Shown here: positions 46,925 to 61,900 of the stretch, one piece after another
How the letters are laid out: every line of letters starts with the position of its first letter
Position numbering within the stretch: position 1 is the first letter of the stretch
Assembly (NCBI GenBank): GCA_964035545.1
Contig: OZ037768.1
Location: forward strand, 3,399,501 to 3,463,500
Origin: Bugula neritina
Lineage: Eukaryota; Bryozoa; Gymnolaemata; Cheilostomatida; Bugulidae
Length of the DNA: 64,000 nt
Direction: 5' to 3'
Notes under the pieces: model-generated
The model's input: only the letters and a program-made list of their open reading frames with translations
Told to the model about the DNA's origin: nothing
Databases searched by the model: none
Program-made: the position numbers and the translations under genes

Positions 46925-49900
46925 TTAGAGTACGCTGTCACGTATGGCAGCACCGAGTTGACCATTGTCAGCGGTTAGCAACTCCTTAGTAAGTTCAGTT
47001 AGACCGAGACTCTGGGCTAGTTTGTACTTGGAGACGACATCCTTGCAGTAGAAGAGCAGCTTCTTGAGGTGAGAGTTCATAGGACCCGTACGAGTCACAT
47101 CAGTTCTTAGCTGGAACCTGGGAGAGGAATACAGACTAATACAGACACACTCACTAGTAAAATCAGTCAGTGAGCATTTAGGAGCAGTAGTGGATTGAGA
47201 TAGCTTAAGTTCTTTAATTTTATTATTAAATTTTGGTTTAGGGGTGAAGGTTGAAATTGTTGCCAGAACATGACCTCTTTTGCTACATTTGTAAGCTAGA
47301 ACACAGGCTTTTCCCAATTTCTCCATTACTGCACCTGTCAACAATACTATTAGATAGTAACACTGACTACCTGTAAGTGGATGTCAGTATTATTCAAAGT
47401 TCCAAGGATTCATTCAACAAAATTGCTCGCTACAAACTATTTTAGTAGCTCAGCCCCCCACCCCCCCCCCCCGCACACCAATGACCTTAGCCGTAGTGCT
47501 TCTGCTTAAAAGCAAAACCAAAAAAGAAACTTTTCTTACACAAAGTTGAAAAGGTGCTACACTTAACTGCAGATAAAAACAGACTCACCTCTGCACGACT
47601 TCCGTAATTAGAGAGGAAGTTAGCGGCAAAGTCTTGCTAAACTCGGAGAGGAATTTCAAGTCTCCCCGGATCAGCACGTTGTTACAGAGCGCTGCGGCCC
47701 AGAAGTTCTTGTTGTACGCATCTGACACGGTGTACGTCTGCAAATCATCAATCTTCCAGAATTATCGGTATAGTGAACAAAATGCTAGTTAACATCAACC
47801 AAAAACTCCCCATTACTATTTCCTTTGTGTTATACTGTCTAATATACAGCCGAGAGTGAATTTCAACACATAGTACTGTACATTAGTCCATACAAATGGC
47901 AAGGTAATGCTGTATATGTCGAGAATTATAGTAAATTGTAGTAATATAATCTACACGATAACATACAGAATGTTAGACATCATTGTATATTTAGACTCAA
48001 GATCTCAGCCAAGTGTAATAATAGTGCAGGTGAGGTGACTACTATCTGCTTACATGCTTACATGGGGCAACCATGTCATAATAATATTAGTAAAGAAACA
48101 ATAACTACATCAATACTGGTATATTGCCAAATTAGTTAGAGATCAATAAACAGGAAGTGGTTAAATGGTGACACAACTACTTGACCTAACGGCTTTAACT
48201 AGTAACTACTCAATAATCACCAATGAATAGTGCTCAAGTCATAAAACTTGGCCAACTAAAGTTCATTAATTACGGAGCAAGCCCTTACAGTTGAATAAAT
48301 CAAAAGCTGAATACAGAAATATGCTGGCTCCCAGGGAATCCTAAAGCCCTTTGAAACTGCCACTATAAAAACTACAGAGATGATGAGCTTTGCAATGATC
48401 AGATACACTTTAGAAATCCATCACAATCAGTTGTGAGAGAGCAGAGTTGGCCAGTAAATGGTCACGCTATAATACAAGTAAGAAAACGCACATATTCTTG
48501 ACATGAGACACCCCACATAGACTGCCAGTAACCACCTGCAACCACCTGTCAGTGTTTACTAGTAAAGAGAAACACCAAATAGCATTCACACCTGGAGCAA
48601 CATCATAGCGTGTGTAGGAAATGGTGATTAATAGGACAAACAGACAGACATGCCCACCTCGTAAAACTTGTCATGGTTTTCTATGAATGATTTCACATCA
48701 GCAGGTTCCAAGTTGATCACATGAACTCCAGAAGATACGAGCGAGTGTTGTAGAAAGACAAGTCGGGCTTGTTTGATGCAGCTTTGAGCATGTCTAAGAC
48801 ACTGGCCCTACAGAGTGTATGGAATTCAGGTTATAATGCAATTCAATAATATTCTGTAATACTAAACCAAAATTAGATCAGGTATCAACAAGCGTATGCC
48901 CTCATGCGTCTATCATGACTGTATATCTTATAAACATGTTGACAACATAGCAACACGTAGTAATGTATAACAACACTAAAACTCATAGGAGTACTACAGT
49001 TATATGTATCGAGATAAACTTATTAGTCAAGAAAAACTTTGAATTTAAAAAATATGTTGTTTCAAGTAAATATTTTGTAGTAATAGTTGTTTTGTAGTAC
49101 AAACACATTGCATAACACATTATTGTTTGATCTGATATTGCAATCATGTAGAAGCTAGTCAAGACAATTATATAGAAACAAACAGTTCAAGTGAACGAAA
49201 TATACACATTATATTTCATGATGAGCATTACACATTTCATAACCACTTGACAAAACCTAAGCGTCAACTGTGTGCTTATTATGCTTTGAATATGTTTTTC
49301 ATTGTAATTTGAAGAATCAGAATACAAAATAGTATAAATGCAAGCAGCTTGAGCCATGAGTGTTGATAACATCTGGAAATCAAACAGTATTGAATACACA
49401 CCATTTTCCCATCTAAATCTATTAGTGTGTCCAACTATGAGTTTAATTCAATTGATGTCTAAAACTTTAGCTCTCTAATCTCTAGTATCAAGCAGTATAG
49501 ATACTCTATATTATTTATTAGCGCTAATTTTTTTTCTGTTTTTGTATCTATTCAATATATTATTTTGTCTGGCAAAAAGCAAGGTCATGTTTACAAAAAT
49601 AATAGTAGCAAGTGTTATTTTCGTTTTAGACTGTCTAAGCATATAAAAGCTACTCCTGCTTGAGTTTTAAAATTATTCAAAAGCCATAGTTCTGAAAATT
49701 TTAGTATAACTTGAATTATGTTAGCTAAAGTTTGCATTTTCTGACACAAAGAAAGCAGCTAGTAAAATTTCTTCAAAATTACAACAGAGAACAAAAAATA
49801 ACACAAATAGTAAATATACAACAGACAAATAACAATTGAAAAAGTATTATGAGTAACCCGAGTGCTGTAAGTGTAAAATACAACAGTTCAGTTTTCCTGA

Positions 49901-52900
49901 CATGTGTAAATAAATAATAGGTGATATAAATCCAGGTGATGGGATGTAGAAGAGTTGACATGAACTAACACAGATGATGGGATGTAGAAGAGTTGACATG
50001 AACTAACACAGATGATGGGATGTAGAAGAGTTGACATGAACTAACACAGATGATGGGATGTAGAAGAGTTGACATGAACTAACACAGATGATGGGATGTA
50101 GAAGAGTTGACATGAACTAACACAGGTGATGGGATGTAGAAGAGTTGACATGAACTAACACAGAAATAGCTATATGAAACACATATGCAGCTGATGCAAA
50201 TCACCAAGTATTCTATGTTTATCTAGCACATGTGCTCTGAATAAAATAAACATCTTTTCAATATTAAAAGCTAAAGATTAATCACTTCAATCATAAAAAT
50301 GACTTTATTTGGCTAAACCACATAATCTCATTACTCAGAAATCCTCATTGCAAAATAATTATATTAATTCATTTCATTTGATGAATGTTCTTTGCCTGAC
50401 CTACTATAATGTACCATGTAGAAAATACTAGAACACCATTCAGAATGTTATTCAGTACTAGAGGGGCTGAAGTGTTGCCCAACATGATTGACAAAGCAGG
50501 ACTTCCTTGAATATGATTAATTTAAACCAAATATAGTAGAATAGTAGTCCAGAAATTAATAATACTATAATAATGGTCATGAATAATGATGTGTAAATTA
50601 GTTTAGCATACAATGACAGTTGAATACAGTTGCAGTGTATAATGTACTACACAGCATCTTTAGTGTATATTACTGCATCTTTAGAGTATATTACTGCATC
50701 TTTAGTGTATATTACTGCATCTTAAGTGTATATTACTGCATCTTTAGTGTGTATTACTGCATTTTTAGTGTATATTACTGCATTTTTAGTGTATATTACC
50801 GCATCTTTAGTGTATATTACTGCATCTTTAGTGTATATTACTGCATTTTTAGTGTATATTACCGCATCTTTAGTGTATATTACTGCATCTTTAGTGTATA
50901 TTACTGCATCTTTAGTGTATATTACTGCATCTTTAGTGTATATTACTGCATTTTTAGTGTATATTACCGCATCTTTAGTGTATATTACTGCATCTTTAGC
51001 GTATATTACTGCATCTTTAGAGTATATTACTGCATCTTTAGTGTATATTACTGCATCTTTAGTGTGTATTACTGCATCTTTAGTGTATATTATTGCACCT
51101 TTAGTGTGTATTACTGCATCTTTAGTGTATATTACCGCATCTTTAGTGTATATTACTGCATCTTTAGTGTATATTACTGCATCTTTAGTGTATATTACTG
51201 CATCTTTAGTGTATATTACTGCATCTTTAGTGTATATTACTGCATTTTTAGTGTATATTACCGCATCTTTAGTGTATATTACTGCATCTTTAGTGTATAT
51301 TACTGCATCTTTAGAGTATATTACTGCATCTTTAGTGTATATTACTGCATCTTTAGTGTGTATTACTGCATCTTTAGTGTATATTACTGCACCTTTAGTG
51401 TGTATTACTGCATCTTTAGTGTATATTACTGCATCTTTAGTGTATATTACCGCATTTTTAGTGTATATTACTGCATTTTTAGTGTATAGAATTACAGCTA
51501 TTGTAAATTTTAAAACAGCTAAAATTTGAATCTGATACAATAGCATGAGAACTTTTTCAAAATTCATTAACCTGAAGCCAGTCAAAAGACGACTAGCTTT
51601 GTAGAGAAGAAAGAGAGAAAGACTGACTAGCTGTGTAAAGAAGAAAGAGAGAAAGACTGACTAGCTGTGTAAAAAAGAAAGAGAAAAAGACTGACTAGCT
51701 GTGTAGAGAACAACAGGGCCAAAGGTTACATTGCAAGGTATTAGACTCACTTCGATGTAGATTTCAGCCGCATCTGTTAGATTCTTCTGTATATCAGTCA
51801 GTTGGCTAGAAAGCTGGTCTACAATAACAGAAGTGCTTATGCAGGTACATTGTGACCATAACTGTATATGCTGTTAATATCACCACCAACTACCTGCAAG
51901 TACTTGTCAAGGAGATGAGTCATGCCATATGTCTAGTATTACTCATACAGCCATGTCGCAATGGCGGTGACAGGAATAGGAAAAATATAAGTGAAAGATG
52001 ATTTATTATGCATAATATGACAACATTTAGTTCCTGCTGCTTTTGTTTTATATGCTAACTACACAGGGTATTGGTGATAAAGTGACATGCCATGTGGTTA
52101 AGAGCATAAGCTTACCCACTAATCCAAGGAACCAGCAGTTTTCATTGTTATTTACAGGAATATGTGCAATAGATGAAAGGTTTTTTTGCACATCTATATA
52201 TACACATATAATATACGGAATGCTACAGTGACACAGCTAGTGTATGCTATATACCGGTATGCTTCATGGTGGAGGGCTTCAGCTTCCGCAGCTTCTTCAA
52301 CGCAGATTGTTCCAAAAGTTGTGCGATTTCTCTGTACATGGCAAAGTGGGAAGACACAACTCTATATATGTCATTATCTCCCGGACAAAACCGCCTCAAG
52401 TAGTCCAGCACAGCCAGTTTTAGCTTACTATCCTGTGAAGTATTTAACCAAGATATGCCGTGCTTTTATGAGATAACAAAGAATCTAAAACTTCTAAAGA
52501 ATCAGTAAGAATTTTCATAATTGATTTGTACTTTTGGCTAATTTAAAACTATAATTAAATCTTTCGATTTCAAACACGACTTTTAACCTTTGGCATTCCT
52601 TTTCTGAAGAGAAGTTCAAACTGATGGTTTTGCTTGAGAGTGTCAAATATATACGTCATTTCACTGAATCTGCCAATTTCTATAAGCATGTGAACCTAAA
52701 AAGAGCATACACGCCACCTAGAAGATACTGAGAGAAGACAAGTCTTGTAATAGTCACAACATAAACAGACCTGGATTTGAATAGCATGCAGCCCCTGTGT
52801 GTTTTACAGCTCAAGACATTGAATGATCCATGAGACAAGCTAGATCAGTAACAGAGTGAGACTACAATGAGTAAAGTAAGGGTTAGGTAGCTGGATAGAG

Positions 52901-55900
52901 ACAAACCATGAGAGGGTAGTGAGATACTTCATCTATCTGTGCGGCACAAGTCCTACAGGCTCTCAGCACTCTGGAGATCCCCTCCATGTCGTACGCACAG
53001 GAGTAGGCGTCATGCGAGAGAATTAGTAACTCCAACTTCACCACAAGCTCTACAAATCCACCAGATGCACCACAGAATATATAAAATACATAAATTCTCA
53101 GAACAGTTGAAGAGCTAATTCATATTATTCACGGAGATCACTTTTCACAACTCGTTGATGTTAGTGTTGAACTACAGCAGTACGAGCAAGTTAGAGTTGT
53201 CTACCCACTCACTTAGCTTTACGTCGGAATCGTCAATGCTTATGGTCGTAGCCTGTTCCAACAGAGACTCGCCAAAGATTGTCTGATCAACAAAGAGTTG
53301 TATCAGCTGTTTATACTCTTTGCCTGCCTTCATACACTCTTCCACAGCTACAGATGTCAACTCTGTTGCAACATCTGTAAACATTTCATCAGCTACATTG
53401 AAACACACCTTGCAAAAACCTAGCAGACCTTTTAGTTTACCGTCAACATAATTTTGTGGCAGTATTTAAACTACTTGCCCATTTTGTCATCGAGTCCAGC
53501 CAAGGCCCGCAGTGAGTTAGTAACATTGCTAGCCAGAAATGAGGCTATGTCAGAGTCACTGAGGGAGCAGGTGTTGATATACTCCAAGGCCAGTTCGAAT
53601 CTGTTGGACAGCTACAGTAATGGAAACAAACAATGTATTAACTCGAAAATTGATCCAACGCTTGCAATACATCCTTTATAAAATTTTAAATTATTGTATG
53701 ATATGCAAGAGTAGGTAAAGAAAGTTTGATGGTACAAGAAGATAAAACTATTTAATAGACTGGTGAAGCCGGACAAATGACTTCTGAAAGATTATGGGAC
53801 CTCATTACCGGACAGAAGCTAGACTGTGCTAACACATCTTTAGTGATGGACACTGATACAAATATACTAAAGTTAAACATACTGGGCTGGGAGTGATAGA
53901 GTAGAATATGGAGGTAGACTAGATAGCTATATGATATATTATAATACTATATAATGTATTATGATGCTATATGATATATTATGATACCACATGATATATT
54001 ATGATACTATATGATATATTATGATACTATATGATATATTATGACACTATGTGATATATAATGATATTATACATCTAGAGAGTTATATGATATATTATGA
54101 TACCACATGATATATTATGATACTATATAATATATTATGATACTATATGATATACTATGATACTATATGATATACTATGATACTATATGATATACTATGA
54201 TACTATATGATATATTATGATACTATGTGATATATAATGATATTATACATCTAGAGAGTTATATGATATATTATGATACCACATGATATATTATGATACT
54301 ATATAATATATTATGATACTATATGATATATTATGATACTATATGATATATTATGATACTATATGATATATTATGATACTATATGATATACTATGATACG
54401 ATATGATATATTATGATACTATATGATATACTATGATACTATATGATATACTATGATACTATATGATATATTATGATACTATATGATATATTATGACACG
54501 ATACGCACATTACTGTTAAGTAGTTGCTTAAGCAGACTGTATTCTGACTGGAGCATCACTTCTCTATAGGATTGTTTCAACGCCTGCAAGACAACAGAGA
54601 AATGTTGTAACAACCACATTAGCTGGGAGAATCCATTTTAATACTAGTAGAGAAATGCGCAAGAATTAATACAAGGAAATGGTTCCTTTGAAGCCTTTTA
54701 CAGCGCACACAGATTAGAGTAATTGGAAAGCTGTACAAAACTTGCTTACAAAAGTGAAAAACATAATGGTTACACACTTGTATGTTACAAGGCACTATAT
54801 TATGTTATAAGCTAGCTATATATATACCTTTATTTATACCGTTTGATGCATATTATTATACAAAATTAAATAGGAAACTTCCAAGACTGTGATTAATATG
54901 AGAAAAATATCTTCCTCTAGACATCATGTCACTATTACCTTTTCATATTAGCATTTATATTTAGACATCATTTTCACTATTACCTTTTCATATTAGTATT
55001 TATATTTAGACATCATGTTACTTATACCTTTTCATATTAGTACTGGTATTTGGTATTTTAAAAACCAGAGAGGAGAAAAACTGAACGAAATAATATAAAA
55101 CTGAACAGAGTAACATAAATCTGTAGTACTTACTAGGGCTATAGCATAGCAACTGACAATTTTCTCACAAGGCATGACACCGTGACGACATTTCCCCGAC
55201 AGTTTACGCATATAGACTAAATTCTCATCTGATTGGAAAGGAGAGTCTTCTTCTCTAGCTGGGAAATAGTTTTCTACTGTAAATATATTACTAGACATAT
55301 ATTTACTTTGTAAACTTACAGCATAACTACTACATGAGCACACAATTACTACATGAGCACACAATTACTACACGAGCACACAACTACTGCATGAGCACAC
55401 AACTACTACATGAGCACACAACTACTACACGAGCACACAACTACTACATTAAGAATACGCATACGCCAAGACACGCACCACTAGACACAGTGAGCAGATA
55501 ACTCTGACTAAGACTGGCTGATCTTTTTACAGGAGACTGCATAGCATATAGAGACTTTACTTTTTCATCCAGATTTGCGGGATCCAGTAGCTTCATTGCC
55601 ATGCCCATACACACCTGCCAGGTAAACCAATTAGTAATTTCATGTGTTGATGAGATAGAAATACCATTATTACATATGTCTGCGAATAGGTAAAGAAGAG
55701 CAGGGTTTGGATGGCATAACTAACTTACTGCTAGTAGGTATATTAGAAGAGATAAGTAAAGCCGCTGGTAGAGTCTGCATTTAAAGTTGAACTGATTCAT
55801 TGTATCAATTTCGAGTACACAACAAACAGTATGACAAGTTATATTAGCAATTCTGAACAAATGTTCCCATGTCAACACAGACTTCTAGAGCGTATTTATG

Positions 55901-58900
55901 TGAGCATAAAGTAACTGACCAGTACAACCACCAGATCCTGTGTCGTGCATCCGTATTCCATCGACACCTGGCACGCTTCATCTACTTGAAACTCGTCCAA
56001 TAATTGACCAATCAGCTTTTGCACTGCCACATCCACTTCCTGTATAGAAGTAAACAATAACCTTGAGTTCAACACACCACCAGGTATGTCATACAGTCAT
56101 TGCCTGAAATGTACTTTTTATGGTGGATTTATTCAAGGTAAAAGACAAACCTTTGAGGATGTGGAACTATCATCCCGTTTCTCTAGCAGTTTGAGAAAAT
56201 CTTCATACTTGTATTGACTGAGCAGGAACTGTGTCTTGTCAATCGACACAGAAACAGACGGTCTGCCTGAGGGTTCACTTGGAGTTGTCTCATCAACAGA
56301 GTCTTTCTGTAACATAAAACATGTCATAATTGTATAAGAGATGCGGCTGAACAAAAAATAGATGATAGAAAAATGAAGGGGAAAAGATTTGTTAGTCAGG
56401 CATACAGCTCAACAGTTATCTACTCTGTCTGATAATTTTCTGTAAACTAAAATGAAAATTTAATCTTGATTTTTTGTTTCACATCACAATAATATGATGA
56501 AAGATAAATTATACAAGACTACACACACTGCTAGTGCACAAAGATCATAATGCTAGGTGAAATGTTCTTAGGATTGAAATGCAAATTATATTGCATTGAG
56601 CTATAAGAAAATACCAAAAATTCAAATCTTAATGTCACATTCCACTCCTTCTAAATTAGCTAATGACACTTGAGCAAACAAAAGTTTCATCTCCGAAGTG
56701 GCTGTTTAAAGATTGCAACAATAACAAAAAGATATTCCAACATATTGGAATAACAATGAAGCAAGGAGTTATTGCCTCTCTGCAAGACATGAGCAAGATG
56801 TTCACAAGTTATACAAACCTTGGACAACAGATAGTCAATTTTACTCTGCCACACTAATTTCTGTAGTCTGTGAAGATTGTTAGATTCAAAGGCTGTAGGG
56901 GCCTGCTTCATCCATTTCAGGGCATACTCCCCCAGTTTGATTTTATCTGGCAAGCTAGAACTCAGTGTAGCCTGCGTCTATAATATACAATACAAATAGA
57001 GCACACAAACTAGCAGAACTTGGTATTTAATAATAAACATAGATTTAGTATACATGGTATTAAAGGTAAAGGAAACAGTTGTAATAGTATGCAGAATTAC
57101 CATGCAGTAATGCAACACTTTACCAGTGTGAAAACTTTCACTAAAATACCTCAAAATAATTAGAACATTTCTCAGCTTCCACATCGTATTTCACACATTT
57201 ATCATAGCACTGTTTCCAGAAGCTGGAGTGATCTTCCTGAAGGGACCAAAGAGGTTGCGCCTTCATGTGCTGCACGTCACTAATGAGCTGTAACCAATAT
57301 ATATATGCTATGGTAGAATTATAATCAATCTCACAATATTCAGTAAATAGTTTTCTCAAATACGCATAGCTATATAATATGTGACCACTATCTGCAACAA
57401 CAGCATATCTCATCTCTCAACTCTGATAGAGACATTACAATATTATTAGACAAAAGACATAATTTACAAAGGAATCATCACATCTTCTCCAAATTTGGAA
57501 CAATCAACTAAAAGCAAAACATCGCTTTATGTGGTTAATATACGCCCATGATTATATACATGTTCAGTGCACTGAGATAAAATAACTCTGAATACGACAA
57601 ACATAATGTATATTTTTAGTGTAATAGAATAACAGACAGCTGTATACCTCTTGCACTGTGACTAGCCCGGGTTTCAAGTCACACGACAAAGATAACTGTC
57701 GGGCTTTACTAAACTCCTGCCTACTTTCTAGTAGTTGAACGACGTACTTCACCTCATCAATGCACTGATAAGATATTAGTTTAGATCTGTCTACCGCAGG
57801 TAAGTGAAGATCATAGGCTACTCTATATACTCTGTAGGCGTCACTGAAGTTCACTCCTGTGTGATGGAAAGCACGTACATCAATGAGTCAATATCAGAGC
57901 AAAACGGGCATCAAATACGTCATTGGTTATACCACAATTGAGCAGCCATCAAAATAGTTAGTTCAAAATACAACAGGCATTATAGAAACTATAGATTAAC
58001 TTGGAATAATTTTTAAGCATTCTTTTATGTTTTAGTATTACTCAATCGCAAGTTAGAATAAAAATACAACATAAGTATCGATATGTACACTGCATAGTTT
58101 ATTAGCAAATGGGAAGGTAATGCACTTTCCATTAGTAATATAAATATTAAATATGAAATTTATTACACAGTTGGGGATATTTGCTAGCTTTATGCAATGA
58201 CAGAGCAGTTGTTCCAATGACAGATCATATGTACTCTCTTTTGTCACATATATAGCAATCAGCAAAACACATTTTGTTGATTGCTATTCATATAATTTAT
58301 ATACACATTTTGGCAAAGTAATTTAAATTTTTGGCTGCAATGTCCAACACATACATGGAGGTGGGTGTCTAGACATGCTTGCTAATTTGTTACTAGAATA
58401 GACAAAATATAACAGACTAACGTTTATCGTTGAAGATGGTTTTGAGATTAGCTTCATCCAGTAAGTGTAGAAACCGCTCACAGAGAAAACTGTTGACGTG
58501 CTGTATGCAAGACCGAATTATGAGAACAGAAAGGTCAACTAGTTGGGTCAATGACAGCGTATTTTCCTTAGAGCTGCCCGACAGCGTAATCTGCAGTAAG
58601 ACATAAGAGTACAATCTGCAGTAAAACACAACAGTGAAATAAATGTGCAGTAAAACATGCAAGTAAATGGTTTATTATGTGCTATTTTAGTAGAAAGGAT
58701 AACAGCAATAAAGACATGTAATAAAAGAGATCGTAATAACAGCAATGTTAATATAATATTAAAATTATAATAGAATTTTAATTTGAATGATGCAAGACTC
58801 CAGCAGGGTAGAACAGGAAAAAGGCTGGTTTAAATGAGGACAACGTATTAACAGTACTAGTAAAGACGTGGGTTAGGGTTACATGTCAGAAGATCTGAAC

Positions 58901-61900
58901 CGCAGTCAGTATATAATAATAGCACTTTGATACGCGAGGGAGACTGTCATCTTACATACCTTCTTCAAGGAACTCTTAAATTCATTAAGTGATGTGGAGA
59001 CATTAAAAAACTGCTGCTGGGATAATTCTTCGACAGCATCGAGAAGAGAGATGAGACAGCAATTCTGTAAAGACACAAACAAGTCAGTGCGGAGAATGCC
59101 AACACAACATACTACTATTCAAACACTAATTACTAGGATATATAAGAACACATACTGACCAATCAGCTAAAACGATAAAGGGCAGTTTGACCCGAAATGT
59201 TCATTGCAGAAACGCTTTCCGATATTTAACAGAGCCAAAAGGTTATACAAAAAATAGAAGAATCCAAATTAAAGAAACACATGCATACAATAGAAGCGCT
59301 AATGAGTGAAGTTGACACGTACTCTCATGAATATCCGTAGGCCAGTTTTCACGAGTTGCAGCGTGTTGTACTTCTCTACAGCTAAACTGATCACGCCGAC
59401 AGCTGCATTTCTGCTTAAGTATCGACCAGAATGAGGCTCCATATACTCGGCGGCCATCTTGTCTTTGTCATCTAGCCAGCCAATCAGCCAGGAGCTAAGA
59501 CACTCTAACGAGTCTGCACCCTACCATACCAATAAAGAATTATATCATATACTATACTATATTATACTACACTATACTATACTATATTATGATATACTAT
59601 ACTATGATATACTATACTATACTATATTATGATATACTATACTATACTACACTATACTATGATATATTATACTATACTAAAACAAGAGTAACAGTAGAAT
59701 GCTTATATGATGACATTACAGCCCACTAAACTAGTGTCAAGGTCAAGAGAAGCTACGGATGCTCACCGAGTGACAGGCAGCAAGGACAGCAAGCACTGGG
59801 TTACCCAGCAAAGCGGCGTACATGTTCAGCAGTCTCCAGGATCCTGATTGGTTACTCGTCGTGAATAGGACAGCAAACACATCGTTAGGAATGTGCTCCA
59901 CGGATATGACACTGGAATCTATCGGGAACAGACGTTAGACGCGGTTTGTACACTTTGTACGTGAATTAAACACTAAGGTTTCATTTTGCAAGTGAATTTA
60001 GACTTCATAGATTACTAAAGTATAAGATATTTAGTTATGAAGATTGATATAATAAATTGCAATTTTATATGCACTGTGTTACAAAATTAAAGTGTATACA
60101 GTCTTAAAAAATTTGTAAAATTTTGGCATAAGTCAAATAGATTGACATATACCAATTAGTATATACGATGTTTCACAAATCTATATTAAATTAAGAGTTA
60201 GTTCAGCAAACTTCTTCATACTTGAATTTTGTGAAAGCAGATAAGAAAATATATATTAAAGGAGGTGGTAAACATTATATAGAAATACTGACTGGCTTGA
60301 TATGGAGGTATAACGTAGTCGTTCTCTACAGCCACAGCCAACTCTGTACTGAATGTATTCTTATCATTTCTTTTGGTCTCATCTTCACTGCTAGAGACGA
60401 GGGACAGTTCTGTAACAGAGAAAGACTGTACATTAGTCCAGACAGCTATTACTATACCTTACTTATTGCATTTAAAGACACTTGAAATATCTCTTTATAT
60501 CTTTCGAAATGTCTTTATATCAGAGGCATGTAGTAAATCGCAAACACAGTAATGACATAGAGAAACTTTCCAGGTGGCAAAAATGCCCCAAACATACAGC
60601 CTGAAATAGGGAAGAGCAACATTCATCAAAGCTACGCGTCTTCAAGAGGTGACTTGCACTTCAATAACAATTTTACTGGGTAACTGCGCCCTTTTATATT
60701 TTACACATAACTTCATACCTAGTCACACATATTTAACTTTAACTTAGTGTCATACAATTTATTACTTAACGCAGAGTTCATCTGATTAGTGCATTTTTAC
60801 TAATAATAATACTTACTGCTAAGAGGCTTACTAGAGACTGGAATAGACATTGAATGTTGGAATTGTTCTCCCGTGTCGAATCTAGTACTAGAGTAACCAG
60901 AGTCAGGGTCTACATGGCTTCCACTGTTAGTATCCAAGACACACTGCAGGTGCTCTCTAATGCTGTCTTTAGTAAACATGTTGACAGCGCTGAGCAACTA
61001 CAAACAGTAAATTTATGTCAGCCGACTCTGAAGTGTGCGAAGTGGAGAACATCTAATTCAAACGTATTATATGGCTAGACGTACCTGACATGGCTCATAA
61101 CCAAAGATCTGACTGTAGACAAGAAATGACAGCCAATTATTGTTGAGAGCACAGGCTTCAAGGAAGTTAGTAGGGGGAGGCAACTGAAACTGTCTACTGA
61201 AAGCAACCACTGGACGCCATTTTAGACCAGCCTCAATGCTACAACTGAAATCACCAGGTGGGTTAGTAGAATGGTGGAGGAATTATCAGCCCTTTGAGCA
61301 TATTTCAACAAAACTAAAATAATTTTAGGCTTATTCTAAAACACTTTCATTTTAAACAACTACAACAATCCTTTGCTTATATATCACATATTACTTAGAA
61401 AGGAAAGGAATATTTACAAAGAAAGATGGCGTTAGACTAGCTTAGGCCTACAACAAACCAACATTTACCAAGAGTGGAATAAAAACCAAGCTAACCTAGA
61501 ATCCACAATGGTTTCGATATACGCTGCTGCAGACAGCACCAACTCGTCGTACGTCTCTCTCACCATCCGTTTCCTTCCAAATACCAGCGGCAGCAGCAGC
61601 AACTCTGAGCACAGAAATCACATGCCTTATTCTTATAATAACTTTGATAGAACAAAAAGTAGAAAGACACAGTCCTTCAGAAATCGCAATACTATGTATT
61701 ACATTAGTTATGACAGTTTTACCAAACCATAGCCACTCAGCAAATATTGTAACATAATCATGTAAATTACAAAAATATATTTCAAATGTTGAGTTTTGCT
61801 TCTAAAAGCCCACACTCTTATTAATAACTAGGAGTTAAAAAAACTCTTACAAACCTAATTTCTTAGTTTATCATATCTAGCTTTTTGAAGACAAGCTGCG

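Larger units (their letters stand above)
48808..51750 (-). other. 2.9-kb SPG11 intron filled with minisatellites
   Basis: The largest intron seen in SPG11 here; most others are 100-500 bp. At least three tandem arrays (38-, 21- and 34-bp units, listed separately) make up about 1.2 kb of it. Confidence 0.8.

Noticed and set aside
47118-47344. Extension of the last SPG11 exon upstream to an ATG
   Set aside because: A good acceptor (CTCTCCCAG) lies at 47118, and the upstream exon 47589-47737 joins in phase and matches spatacsin; the extension is intron read-through.
49937-50164. CRISPR-like regular repeats
   Set aside because: Units are directly adjacent with no unique spacers, and the DNA is animal nuclear; it is a minisatellite.
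50620-51585. Three open frames of 267-289 codons on both strands
   Set aside because: They are reading-frame by-products of the 21-bp minisatellite; the proteins are pure heptad repeats with no composition typical of a real protein, inside a SPG11 intron.
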